A DNA stretch of 64,000 nt from Kutzneria sp044547355 (lineage in GTDB: Bacteria; Actinomycetota; Actinomycetes; Mycobacteriales; Pseudonocardiaceae). The notes under the pieces were generated by a model. The model saw nothing but the letters and a program-made list of their open reading frames with translations. It ran no database searches and was not told the DNA's origin. Position numbers and translations under genes: made by a program. The stretch spans positions 1 to 64,000 of the forward strand of contig NZ_JBIUAG010000016.1 in NCBI RefSeq assembly GCF_044547355.1, in the 5' to 3' direction. Numbering within the stretch: position 1 is the stretch's first letter; each line of letters starts with the position of its first letter. Below, in pieces: positions 27,290 through 36,400 of this stretch.

Positions 27290-28138
27290 CCCGTGGAAAG
27301 CCCGCCCCACCACGTCGACCGCCACCGCGCGGGGATCCTCGCCGGCGTCGACCCGCCGGCAGATCAACCACATCGCGAGCTTGGCGGTGTGCTCCTCGTC
27401 CACGCCGGCCGGGGCCAGCGCCAGCGGGGTCGACACCTCGTGCATCGGTGTCGGGGTCTGCTTGCGCCCCAAGGGTTGTTCGATGTTCCTCTGGTGCCAC
27501 GACGGCCGGCTGCGCATGGCCGCCAGCACCTGCTCGACCTCCCGGTGCACGGTCTCGGCGGCGCCGGACCAGTCGCCGGTCACCCGGGCCCGGCGCTCCG
27601 TCCACGCGTCGAGCGGCCACAGCTGGTGGCCGGCGGTCATCGGCACGCCGACCCATTCCATGACGTGCAGGGCCAGCGCGGTGAGCCAGGGATCGTCGCC
27701 CAGGCGGTCCGAGAGCCACCCCGGGACCCTCGGCCGCTGGGGCGCCCCGAGCAGGCCGCGCCGCCGGCGGTAGCCGTCGATCGTGGCCGCCCGGGCCATC
27801 TTGGCGATCCACGCCTCCAGGTCGTGGATCGGCGTCGTCGCCCGGCGGCGCACGCCGTCCATCACCGCCTCCACGTCGTCGTGGAAACCGTCGACGCAGT
27901 CCGCCGACAGACGCGTCACCCGACTGGCGCATCGCCGGTGACCGCGGCGTAATTCCAACGGTTTGGTAAGGCGGTCGAAAACGATCGGCCACACGAGTGA
28001 ATACAACGCCTCGTTCAGCTTGGCCTGCCTAGCATTGGCCGGGCTGGCCAGCCGCGCGCCGAGGCGTCCGCCGCGGGCGAGTTCACGCAGCTCGTCGAGG
28101 TCGCCCCGGTGGACGACGGGAGTGTGCGCTGCCGACAC
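27233..28138 (-). CDS. Sigma-70 region 2-like protein, no clear region 4
   Basis: About 301 residues from a GTG at 28138. Residues 45-140 resemble ECF sigma factor region 2: LYSLVWPIVFDRL, then VEAVMDGVRRRA and IHDLEAWIAKMARAATIDGYRRRR, matching the AWL..IA.N..ID..RRR pattern that contacts the -10 element. The C-terminal 160 residues are not a recognisable region 4 helix-turn-helix, so it is either a divergent sigma factor or a domain reused for another purpose. It is divergent from the HTH gene at 28260 with 121 bases between, and tail-overlaps a small ORF. Upstream starts are possible. Confidence 0.5.
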   Translation of the reverse strand: MSAAHTPVVHRGDLDELRELARGGRLGARLASPANARQAKLNEALYSLVWPIVFDRLTKPLELRRGHRRCASRVTRLSADCVDGFHDDVEAVMDGVRRRATTPIHDLEAWIAKMARAATIDGYRRRRGLLGAPQRPRVPGWLSDRLGDDPWLTALALHVMEWVGVPMTAGHQLWPLDAWTERRARVTGDWSGAAETVHREVEQVLAAMRSRPSWHQRNIEQPLGRKQTPTPMHEVSTPLALAPAGVDEEHTAKLAMWLICRRVDAGEDPRAVAVDVVGRAFHGLPAVRLAGIVDAVVDIVG

Positions 28139-28259
28139 CGACGATCTCCTCGCCCATCCGGATGCCCTGTCCGGGTGGATGGTGGCGTGGCCGCGGCGTC
28201 GGGACTGGCCAATCCCTGGCCGTTCTCGGCCGGGGCCGGCCATCGACCGTGGAGGGGGC

Positions 28260-29213
28260 ATGACGGGGTTCGAGGCGGAGCTGACCCGCGAGTTCATCGT
28301 GCTGCGGCGGGGGCGCGGGCTGCACCGCGCGGCCGTGCACGACCTGATCGGGCCGGCGGCCGCGCGCTGGGCCGACATTCCGCCGGGCTGCTCGAACGCC
28401 GAGGTCAGACGGCTGGTCAACGCCGCCGTCGCCGGGATCCCGGAGACCGACCTGGTGGCGGAGGACCGGCGGGTCGTCCTGGTGGCCCTTGCGCTGGACC
28501 GGGAGTTGCAGGCCGGCACCCTGTCCAGCCGCACCGAGTTGCTGGCCACCGAGTTCCGCTGGTCCGAGCGGACCGCGCGGCGGCGCATCGACGACGCGTT
28601 CGCCAAGCTGGCCCAGGCCATCGCCCGGCGCATCGACCCGTCCGATCCCGAGCGGGGCTGGGCCGTGCGCCAGCTGCGGGCGCTGGTGCGGCTGGACCGG
28701 TCGACCCCCGAGGTCATCGAGGAACGCACCATCGTCGCCACCCGCGACGCCGTCTCGCAGATCGTCGCCCGCTTCAGCGTGCCGCGCCGCCCCGACGGTG
28801 CCGACCTCGACCGCGAGGTGCACGCCGAGATCCAGCACGGGGCCCGCATCGTCGCCCACAACCGCCTGGGCCCCAGCCACTTCCGCTACCTGCTGGAGCT
28901 GCCCCGGCCGCTGGCCCGCAACGAGGAGCACACGTATTCCATCGTGTTCCAGGTCCGCGACGGGCAGCCCATCGCCGACCACTACGTGTTCAATCCGCTG
29001 GTCAGCTGCTCCCTGTTCGAGACCCGCGTCCGCTTCGACGCCACCCGCCGGCCGGTCGCCGTCTGGCGCACCGACCGGGCCTCGCCCCGCACCCTGCCCC
29101 ACCACGGCATCCCCGACGGCCCGCTGCTCGCCCTGGACGGGGCCGACGAGGTCATGGCCCGCTTCGACCGCCCCGAACAGGGCTTCAGCTACGGGGTCAG
29201 CTGGCGCTACTGA
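28260..29213 (+). CDS. Putative regulator: helix-turn-helix plus C-terminal beta domain of unknown function
   Basis: A 317-residue protein with ATG at 28260 after GGAGGGGG. The N-terminal third is helical. Around residues 80-120, ELLATEFRWSERTARRRIDD looks like a DNA-binding helix-turn-helix followed by an amphipathic helix. The C-terminal half (about 190-317) contains strands with RYLLELPRPLARNEEHTYS and ends FSYGVSWRY, a pattern I associate with uncharacterised actinobacterial proteins of this architecture. It is divergent from the sigma-like gene, and its stop overlaps the stop of the giant NTPase gene by seven bases tail to tail, so the three genes form a tight block. Function is not known. 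Confidence 0.5.
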   Translation: MTGFEAELTREFIVLRRGRGLHRAAVHDLIGPAAARWADIPPGCSNAEVRRLVNAAVAGIPETDLVAEDRRVVLVALALDRELQAGTLSSRTELLATEFRWSERTARRRIDDAFAKLAQAIARRIDPSDPERGWAVRQLRALVRLDRSTPEVIEERTIVATRDAVSQIVARFSVPRRPDGADLDREVHAEIQHGARIVAHNRLGPSHFRYLLELPRPLARNEEHTYSIVFQVRDGQPIADHYVFNPLVSCSLFETRVRFDATRRPVAVWRTDRASPRTLPHHGIPDGPLLALDGADEVMARFDRPEQGFSYGVSWRY

Positions 29214-32200
29214 TCAGAGGTCAAGTACTCCAACGCTTTCTGCAGCACTGGTTCGCTCCGGCCGCCCGCGATGTGCTCCCTGATCACCGGCACGGCTTCG
29301 GTCAGGCCGACCGTCGCCGCCGCGTGGGCCCAGTCCACCAGGTTCTCATCGGTCACCGCGTGGAGCAGCTTCTCCTTGGCCGTCTCCCCGAACACGTGAT
29401 CGGGCCGTTCCTCGCCGTTCAGCAGGAACCCGTAACTGGACAGGGCGTCGATCGCCAACTCCACCTCGCCCTCGTTCAGCAACGCTTCGTGTTCCTCAGG
29501 CCGGCCGTGGCAGATCCCCAACGCCACCGACCACGGCCAGAACCGCCGTTCCGCGATGTCACGATCCCGTACGATCCGGCCTGCACGTAGCGCCAGCTTG
29601 ATTCCTCGCATCCGGTCGATCCAGAACACCGATGCCAATACTGCCGCTGGTCCCTCCAATTCGCTGGGATGGACGTGGTGCAGCATCCGCAACGTGAAGT
29701 TCTCCACCCAATCCAGGTCGCCTACGCTGAACGCCGCCGCCGCGATCAGCAGCCGGTCGTTCCTCGGTGGATCCCCGATCCGGTCCAGAATCTCGGAAGC
29801 CCGCCCCTGCGCGAGAAGATGATGCGCCGCCAATGCGGCCTCCTCAGTCGAGCCGTGCTCGACCAGATCGAGCCACTCGTCCGGCCCGCCTTCGATCGTA
29901 GGTGCCTCGCCGAGTTCCGTGGCAATCATGCCGAAACCGAAGCGCAGCCGGATATACCAGCTTCGGCGCCGTTGCGCGTCAAGATTCTGGAGCAGACCGA
30001 TCTGCTCGAACCGAAGGGAGATCGCTTCTCCCACGCTGTCCAGCGAGCGCAGTTGGAGCTCGGTGTCGGCGAGGCGGGTGGAACACGCGTCCGCGTATGC
30101 GCTCAGCGTCCGCCGGGCAGGGATGACGTCGATTTTCAGGAGGGTTCGCATAGCGACCAGGTTCATCGGCCACGGGCTGCGGTCGGATATCTGCTCCGCC
30201 ACGACAAGGCTGAGTTCTTTCAGGTCGGCCCGTCGCACGACGTCGCAGGCGACTTCACGCATGCCGGGATCGGTCTCATGGTTGAGGAGCGACTCGAGTG
30301 TCGCGATGAGTTCGGCGGCCGCGGAATGACGGGGTTGGCCGGGGCGCGCTTTGTCCGTCAGTGCTTCAAGTTTGCGTAGGGCCCGCGTTCGCGCGTGCTT
30401 GGAGATGGTGCCGTCCAGTGCGATCTGGGCCAACGCGGCATGCTGACGCAACAACTTCAGGACGGTGAGGATGATGGCGGCCCTGACGATACTGGCGGTC
30501 CGCAGACGGGCAAGTTGGTCGGCGACGAACGCGCTTAGGGTCTCGGTCGGACAGTTCGCCGCCGAAGCGAGCAGTTCTGCCTTCCAGATCGGGTTGGGAA
30601 TGGCGTTGGCCAGGGATGCGACCTCGTTCGCGGACACCTCGGGAAGCTCGACGAAGGCGATGACGGCATCGCGCCACTGGATCTCCTCAGCCAGCCTGTG
30701 AATGCGATCGGGGTCGGATTCCTCATGCCGGAGGCCCAGTGCGGCGAGGTGATCGCGGTCGCCGCGCTCTGCGAATCTCACCTCGGTGTCGTCGGCGATG
30801 ATCAGCCCCGATCGGATGAGCTTCGGATGGATCGGACCAGGGGGAACGTCTTCGAGCAAGGCGATCGCCACGGCCTCGCCTGCTCGCAACGCCTCCTCGT
30901 CGCCGTCCACCTTGGCCAGCAACATGGCCCGGTGCAGGTCCACTGGTGAGTCCGGCATCCCGTGTAGCGCCAGGTAATCCGCCAGCAATGACAGCGTTCG
31001 GGGGTGTTGGATGTTCAGCCGCCGCCAGGCGGGGTCGGTGAGCAGCGTGTCCATCAGCCTGTTGACGCCCAGTTCCGGAACGCGGCGCCACAAGTAGATC
31101 TCGATGGCTTGCTCGTCGAGGCCCCTGAGCTGGGCGTGTCCGAAGCCGGCCGTCGGGTCGCCGGAGGCGAGGATGGGCATCGTCGGATACCTGTCCCGCA
31201 GGTCGGCCAGCTGGTCGGGGGAGGCGTCGTCGAGGATGAGGTGTCGGACGCCAAGCCGGGCCTCCTCCGCGTCGATCATGGACTCCTGGAAGTCCTGGGC
31301 GTGCGCGAACAGCGGCACCCGCGCCGATTCGTCGGCGAGCAAGCGTCGGCCGGATTCTCTCAGGACGGTGGTCTTGCCGCTGCCCGGCGGGCCACTCACC
31401 ACGACGTGGTACTCGGAGGACATGAGCTTGTCGATGGAAGGTGAGTAAGGGTCGGAGAGGTCCATGGTGAGGTCCACGTAGTGCTCGACAGTCAGCTCAC
31501 GGGCCAGCTCCGGCATGCCCTCGCGCAGCTTGCGCCGCAGGTGCCGCTGCAGGAGCGACACCGCCTCGTTGACGTGGTGGTCCCAGTGCTCGAACGGGTC
31601 GCCGTCCGTCAGCCATTCCGTGGCGACGGCGGCCATCGCCGTGACGGCATGCAGCTTGGCGACGCTCTGACTGTCGTCCGACCACTTGAGCGTGCGGTGC
31701 GCGGAGAGGAGCAGCTGAGCGAGGTGATCACGCCACCAGACCGGTCGGGCCTTCTCCGGGTAGACGCGGTGCGCCTGCGTGCGGATGGTCAGCAGCACCC
31801 GCAGCGCGTCGTGGTTGTCGGCGGGAACGAATTCTCGGCAGGCGTCGAGCACTTCCTCCGCGGTGACGCCGAGGTGCAGCAGGCGGCTGCCGATGGCCAG
31901 GGCGCGTTGCAGGCGGATCAGCCCGGCCGGATCGCGCGCGGCGTAGACGTCCCGCAGCAGCGAGACCTCCAGCCAGGCGAAGTCCAACTGCTGCGGCAGG
32001 TCGGCGGCGAACTCGGCATAGTCGATCAGGTACGGCCGGCCGTTGACGACCAGCACGTTGCGGGCGTTGAGATCCCCGTGCGACCTGGAGGTGACGCGGC
32101 TGGTGATGGTCTCGGTCAGCACCCGTGGCAGGGCGGCGAACAGGTCGGCGCACGACAGCGCCGGTTCCGGCAGCAGCTCTCGACGGGCCAGTCCCCGGCT

Positions 32201-32977
32201 GACCTCGACGATTCCCTGACCCTGTCGGGCATCCTTGCCGTCGACCCTGATCTGGACGTGGTCGTGTTCGGACAGTGTGAAACGGATCCGCCGGCCCGGC
32301 GCGATGTCATCGGCCGCGCCGGTCAGGGCACGGCGGAAGATCTTGTTCGGCATCGGCGCCTCGGCGGTCCCGGGGTCGGAGCGGATCTCCAGCACCGGAC
32401 CCAGCCGGCGGTTCAAGCGGGCCAGCGAGGTCGGTTGGTCCTCCACGTGATGCGCATTGTGCAAGGTCACCGCGATGCCTCTGAACAACTGTTCGATCAC
32501 TGCCACGGTCTCGTCCACCCGGGCCGGATCGCGGGCGATCTCCTCCAGGGACTGCAGTGCCGCCGAAGCGTCACCGTTGTACTCGGCTGCGTCGCCGTAG
32601 ACGACCGCGCCGCAGTCGTACGGCCCGCGCCGTCGAGTATCGACGACGTCGCGGGAAGCGGCGAACACCGGTGCGAAAAAGGCGTTGTTGAATTGGCTGA
32701 TCTCCTGCCATCCCCGCCATTCCCGGGCCATCACGTCGATGCGGTCGACCTTGAGCACGCGACTGAGCACGACCTGCCCGGTCGACAGCTCCACGTGCAG
32801 TGCGAGGCTGCCACTGCGGCCGTTGCCGAAAACCTTGCGCACCTTGACATACCCCACCGGATGCCGCCAGGCTCCCGTCCCGTCGAAGTCGATCTGGTTG
32901 AGGGCGAAACGAACCCGATCCTGGTCGTGCTCATCGAGCACGCCGTCGGCGAAAACGACTTCCGGCACGGGCACCAT
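29207..32977 (-). CDS. Kinase-like/P-loop NTPase/helical-repeat protein (STAND-like)
   Basis: About 1256 residues. Residues 1-340 resemble an aminoglycoside-phosphotransferase-type kinase fold: a beta3 lysine in VVLSRVLKVD, the catalytic-loop-like SHGDLNARNVLV (about 299-310) and the metal-site-like LIDYAE (about 317-322). A P-loop NTPase follows, with Walker A GPPGSGKT (about 529-536) and Walker B HLILDDAS. The C-terminal half is a long array of alpha-helical repeats of HEAT/ARM type. This architecture resembles the large sensors of bacterial conflict systems, where the repeats detect a trigger. ATG at 32977 is preferred; a GTG at 33010 would leave only four bases to the divergent gene at 33015. 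The stop overlaps the HTH gene. Function is inferred. Confidence 0.7.
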   Translation of the reverse strand: MVPVPEVVFADGVLDEHDQDRVRFALNQIDFDGTGAWRHPVGYVKVRKVFGNGRSGSLALHVELSTGQVVLSRVLKVDRIDVMAREWRGWQEISQFNNAFFAPVFAASRDVVDTRRRGPYDCGAVVYGDAAEYNGDASAALQSLEEIARDPARVDETVAVIEQLFRGIAVTLHNAHHVEDQPTSLARLNRRLGPVLEIRSDPGTAEAPMPNKIFRRALTGAADDIAPGRRIRFTLSEHDHVQIRVDGKDARQGQGIVEVSRGLARRELLPEPALSCADLFAALPRVLTETITSRVTSRSHGDLNARNVLVVNGRPYLIDYAEFAADLPQQLDFAWLEVSLLRDVYAARDPAGLIRLQRALAIGSRLLHLGVTAEEVLDACREFVPADNHDALRVLLTIRTQAHRVYPEKARPVWWRDHLAQLLLSAHRTLKWSDDSQSVAKLHAVTAMAAVATEWLTDGDPFEHWDHHVNEAVSLLQRHLRRKLREGMPELARELTVEHYVDLTMDLSDPYSPSIDKLMSSEYHVVVSGPPGSGKTTVLRESGRRLLADESARVPLFAHAQDFQESMIDAEEARLGVRHLILDDASPDQLADLRDRYPTMPILASGDPTAGFGHAQLRGLDEQAIEIYLWRRVPELGVNRLMDTLLTDPAWRRLNIQHPRTLSLLADYLALHGMPDSPVDLHRAMLLAKVDGDEEALRAGEAVAIALLEDVPPGPIHPKLIRSGLIIADDTEVRFAERGDRDHLAALGLRHEESDPDRIHRLAEEIQWRDAVIAFVELPEVSANEVASLANAIPNPIWKAELLASAANCPTETLSAFVADQLARLRTASIVRAAIILTVLKLLRQHAALAQIALDGTISKHARTRALRKLEALTDKARPGQPRHSAAAELIATLESLLNHETDPGMREVACDVVRRADLKELSLVVAEQISDRSPWPMNLVAMRTLLKIDVIPARRTLSAYADACSTRLADTELQLRSLDSVGEAISLRFEQIGLLQNLDAQRRRSWYIRLRFGFGMIATELGEAPTIEGGPDEWLDLVEHGSTEEAALAAHHLLAQGRASEILDRIGDPPRNDRLLIAAAAFSVGDLDWVENFTLRMLHHVHPSELEGPAAVLASVFWIDRMRGIKLALRAGRIVRDRDIAERRFWPWSVALGICHGRPEEHEALLNEGEVELAIDALSSYGFLLNGEERPDHVFGETAKEKLLHAVTDENLVDWAHAAATVGLTEAVPVIREHIAGGRSEPVLQKALEYLTSDQ

Positions 32978-33014
32978 CCTCCACACCGCACTGACGGACA
33001 GGGACACCACCCCG

Positions 33015-33365
33015 ATGACGTTTCACCCGGACGAGCGAGCACAATGGTCCGGCATCTGCCGCGACGCCAGGCGGATCGCGGTCGCCGCCGACACTCTCGG
33101 ATTCGGGGCCCAGCTGCGGAAACTGCGCGCGCAGCCGGGCTCCCTGCCCGAGTGGCGGCGGCTGATGGCGGACATCGAGGCGGCGACCCGAGGCGCGGAC
33201 GGGCACATCACCAAGGGGGACAACGTAAGACGACGCCGACTGCTGGCCGCGGACGAGGACGCCTACGTCTGCCCGACCGACCGCTGCGATCGGCGCGAGC
33301 CGTGGACGGCGGTCGGTGGCACGCCGCAGTGCGGCCTGCTCGGCCGGCCGATGACCGAGAGCTGA
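33015..33365 (+). CDS. Small Cys-rich (zinc-ribbon-like) protein upstream of caspase-helicase
   Basis: A 116-residue protein. The N-terminal 80 residues are helical and basic (RRIAVAADTLGFGAQLRKL). The C-terminus carries YVCPTDRCDRRE and TPQCGLLGRPM, so three cysteines in a C-x4-C...C arrangement could bind a metal or pack a small knuckle; a fourth ligand is not evident. It is head to head with the large NTPase gene (37 bases apart) and 50 bases upstream of the caspase-helicase gene on the same strand, so it is probably in one transcript with it. Small proteins of this kind may be adaptors in such systems; that is inference. No clear RBS is seen. Confidence 0.55.
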   Translation: MTFHPDERAQWSGICRDARRIAVAADTLGFGAQLRKLRAQPGSLPEWRRLMADIEAATRGADGHITKGDNVRRRRLLAADEDAYVCPTDRCDRREPWTAVGGTPQCGLLGRPMTES

Positions 33366-33415
33366 CCGCGTCCGTCAGAACCGTGTGTCGGGCGAACCTG
33401 GGAGGAAGGCGGGCG

Positions 33416-36400
33416 ATGAAAGGGCCGCAACGACGGCGGGCGCTGCTCATCGGCACCGCCAACTACCAGTGCGACAGCTACGACCAGCTGCTGTGCGCGG
33501 AGACGGACGTCAAGCAGCTGTTCCGCGCGCTACACGACTCGCGGATCGGCGCGTTCGACCGGGTCGAGGTTCGTCAGGACCTGACCGCGGACCGGATGCG
33601 CCAGGAGATCGCGGACTTCCTGGAGGATCTGGCCGAGAATGAGCTCGGGCTGCTCTACATCAGCGGCCACGGCGTTCGGCTGGCCGGCCTGACCGGCGAG
33701 TTCCACTTCATCGCCGCCGACACCGACGACAACGTCCAGCGCACCGGCGTCGACGCCGGCTATGTCAACGAGCGGCTGGAACAGTGCCGGGCCCAGCAGA
33801 AGGTCGCCATCCTGGACTGCTGCCACAGCGGAGGTTTCGTTCGCGGGCACACCACCAAGGGCAAGGCGGGCCAGGATCCGATGCTCGCGCCGCGGGACGT
33901 GTACATCATGTCGTCCTGCCTGGACGATCAGGAGTCCTACGCCGGGGCCGTCACCGAGGACGGTCCGGAGCCGTCGAAGTTCACCGGGGCGCTGCTCAAG
34001 GCCCTACACAGCAGCGACGCCGACGCCAGCGGCGACGGCATGGTCTCCGCGCACGACCTGTTCGAGCAGACCAGGAAGCTGCTCAAGCAGACGTTCAAAG
34101 GCCTACAACTGCCGGTCTACTCGGCACTCAACATCACCGAGCAGATCTACATCGCCCACAGCTTCCGCGGCCCGCTGCCCCGAACGTCGGCGATCGCCGT
34201 GCCCGCGCCGACATCATCCGCGCCGGCCCCGGAGACCATGGGGACCTGGCCGAAGCTCCTGGAGTACTACCGCAGGTGCATCGGCGCGGAAGCGACCTCC
34301 CTCCAGCTGATGGGCGTGACGGAGACAGGGGAGAGCTACGTCTGCCTCGACGGCGAGGAGCGGCTGCTGTCGGGCAATGTGGACGAGGACGGGTCGATGC
34401 CCGTGCCGCCCGAGGCCGCCGAGCTGGTCGAACGGGCCATCGAGGAGGAAAGCGATCTGTGGTGCGGCTATCCGGCTGTGGTGGTGACGGAGTCACCGGA
34501 CGGCCGGCGGTTGCCCACGCACCAGTTCGCGCCGCTGTTCATCCGCCGGGTCGAGGTCAGGGTCGAGGGCGACGAGCTGCGGCTCGCCCCGGTCGGCGCG
34601 CCCGAGCTGCATCCGCAGCTGCGCGGCGGCGCCCCCGACGACTTCCGGCCGATGTGGCGCGGCGGCGGGCACATCGAGATGGTGCGGGAGATCAACAGCG
34701 CCCTGGCCAAGTACGCCGAGCTGCCGGCGATGGGCAACCTCGACCCGGGCGCGCTCGAACCCGTGATCGACATCCGCACGCCGAACTCGGGCGCCCGCAA
34801 CTCGGCGGTGCTGTTCGCGGTCAAGGACGAGAAGCAGGCCGGTGCGCAGATCATGACCGAGCTGGACGCGATCGCGGGCAAGGCCACGGCTATCGACCGG
34901 ACCGCCCTCGGAGCACTGCTCGGCCCGCTCACCGGCGTGGACGGTCGGCCGTGGGAGCCGGTCACGCCGATGCCGCTCAACGAGGGCCAGCAGGCGATCA
35001 TCGAGTCGGCCATGGACAACCGGCTGACCGTGGCCACCGGTCCGCCCGGCACCGGCAAGAGCCAGCTGGTCGCCAATCTCGTCGCCACCGCCGTGGCCAA
35101 TGGCCAGAAGGTCCTGGTCGCCTCCACCAACAACGCCGCGGTCAACGTCGTCTGGGAGCGGTGCGAGCAGCTGGCGCCCGGTTCCGTGGTCCGCACCGGC
35201 AGTACCCGGCCGGTCAACTATCGCGAGGAGGAACGGAACTCCCTTCAACAGCTCGCCACCGTCACGCCGCCGAGGACGAACGCCAGCACTGCCTGGGCCC
35301 AGCTAGCGATGGCGCGAGCCGACCTGGACGTGGTCAAGAAGACCATGGGGCACAAGGCCGAACTCGAGCGACGACTCCTGGGTGCCGGGCAGCGGCGGCA
35401 GCAGGCGGCGACGGATCTCGGCGCGGTTCCCGGCCAGCTGCGCGCGGCGTTCGCGGACGTCACGGACCTGGGTGGCCGCGCGGTCAAGGCTGGCCGAGTG
35501 GCTCAGGCACGCTTGTTCGGCACCTGGCGACGGCGGCGGTTCCTGAAATCCCTGCGTTGGCACCAGGAGCCTACGCCCGAGGTGTGTGCCGCCTTGGCGG
35601 CGTGGTTCGGCGTGGAGGCGGAGTGGGTGCGTGAACGGGCGCTCGCCGCCCAGCTGCCGCCGGACGACACGGAGACCCAGGCCCTCGCGCGATGCCAGCA
35701 GGCTGTCCAGGACGCGTCCCGGCAGCTGCTCGACACCGTCGTGCGTCACCGGGCGACCGTCGGCAAGGCGAAGATCCTGGGGTTGATGAACGCTTCCGCC
35801 TCGGCCAAGCCCGACTGGCCGGACGTGCCGCCGGCGTTGGTGGCGGTCGGCGGCTGGGCGGTCACCACCCGCAGCATCCGCCGCTTTCCCACCCAGGAGG
35901 CCCTGTTCGACCTGGTGATCATCGACGAGGCCAGCCAGTGCACGATCCCGGACGTCATTCCCGCGCTGTTCCGGGCGAAACGAGCGCTGATCATCGGCGA
36001 CGCCATGCAGCTGGCCCCGGTGGTGACCCTGAAGCCCGCGTTGGAGGCCCAGATCCGGCGCGAGGTCGGCATCGCGGCGGACTGGCTGGAGACACGCCGC
36101 CTGACCTACCACCGGCACTCGTCGTTCCACGCCTTCGACAGTGCCCGGGGCGGCAGTCTGTTGCTGGACGAGCACTTCCGCTGCCACCCGGACATCGCGG
36201 CGATCGCCAACCGGCACTTCTACGGCAACCAGCTGACCGTGTTCACCGACGTGCGGGGCCTGCGGAGGTTGCCGGACCGCGACGCGGGTGTGATCTGGGC
36301 CCAGCGGCCGGGCCGGCCTGTGCGTGGCATGCGGGGTTCGTGGGTCAACCACGACGAGGCCCGGCGCGTGCTGGCGGTTGTGGCCAAGTTGCGAGCGGAC

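Noticed and set aside
28083..29105. Minus-strand frame opposite the HTH gene
   Set aside because: Composition-driven shadow without RBS or motifs; the plus-strand gene has a clear RBS.
31481..33415. Upstream in-frame extension of the caspase-helicase
   Set aside because: It is the complement of the kinase-like NTPase gene; the caspase domain begins right after the ATG at 33416, which has an RBS.
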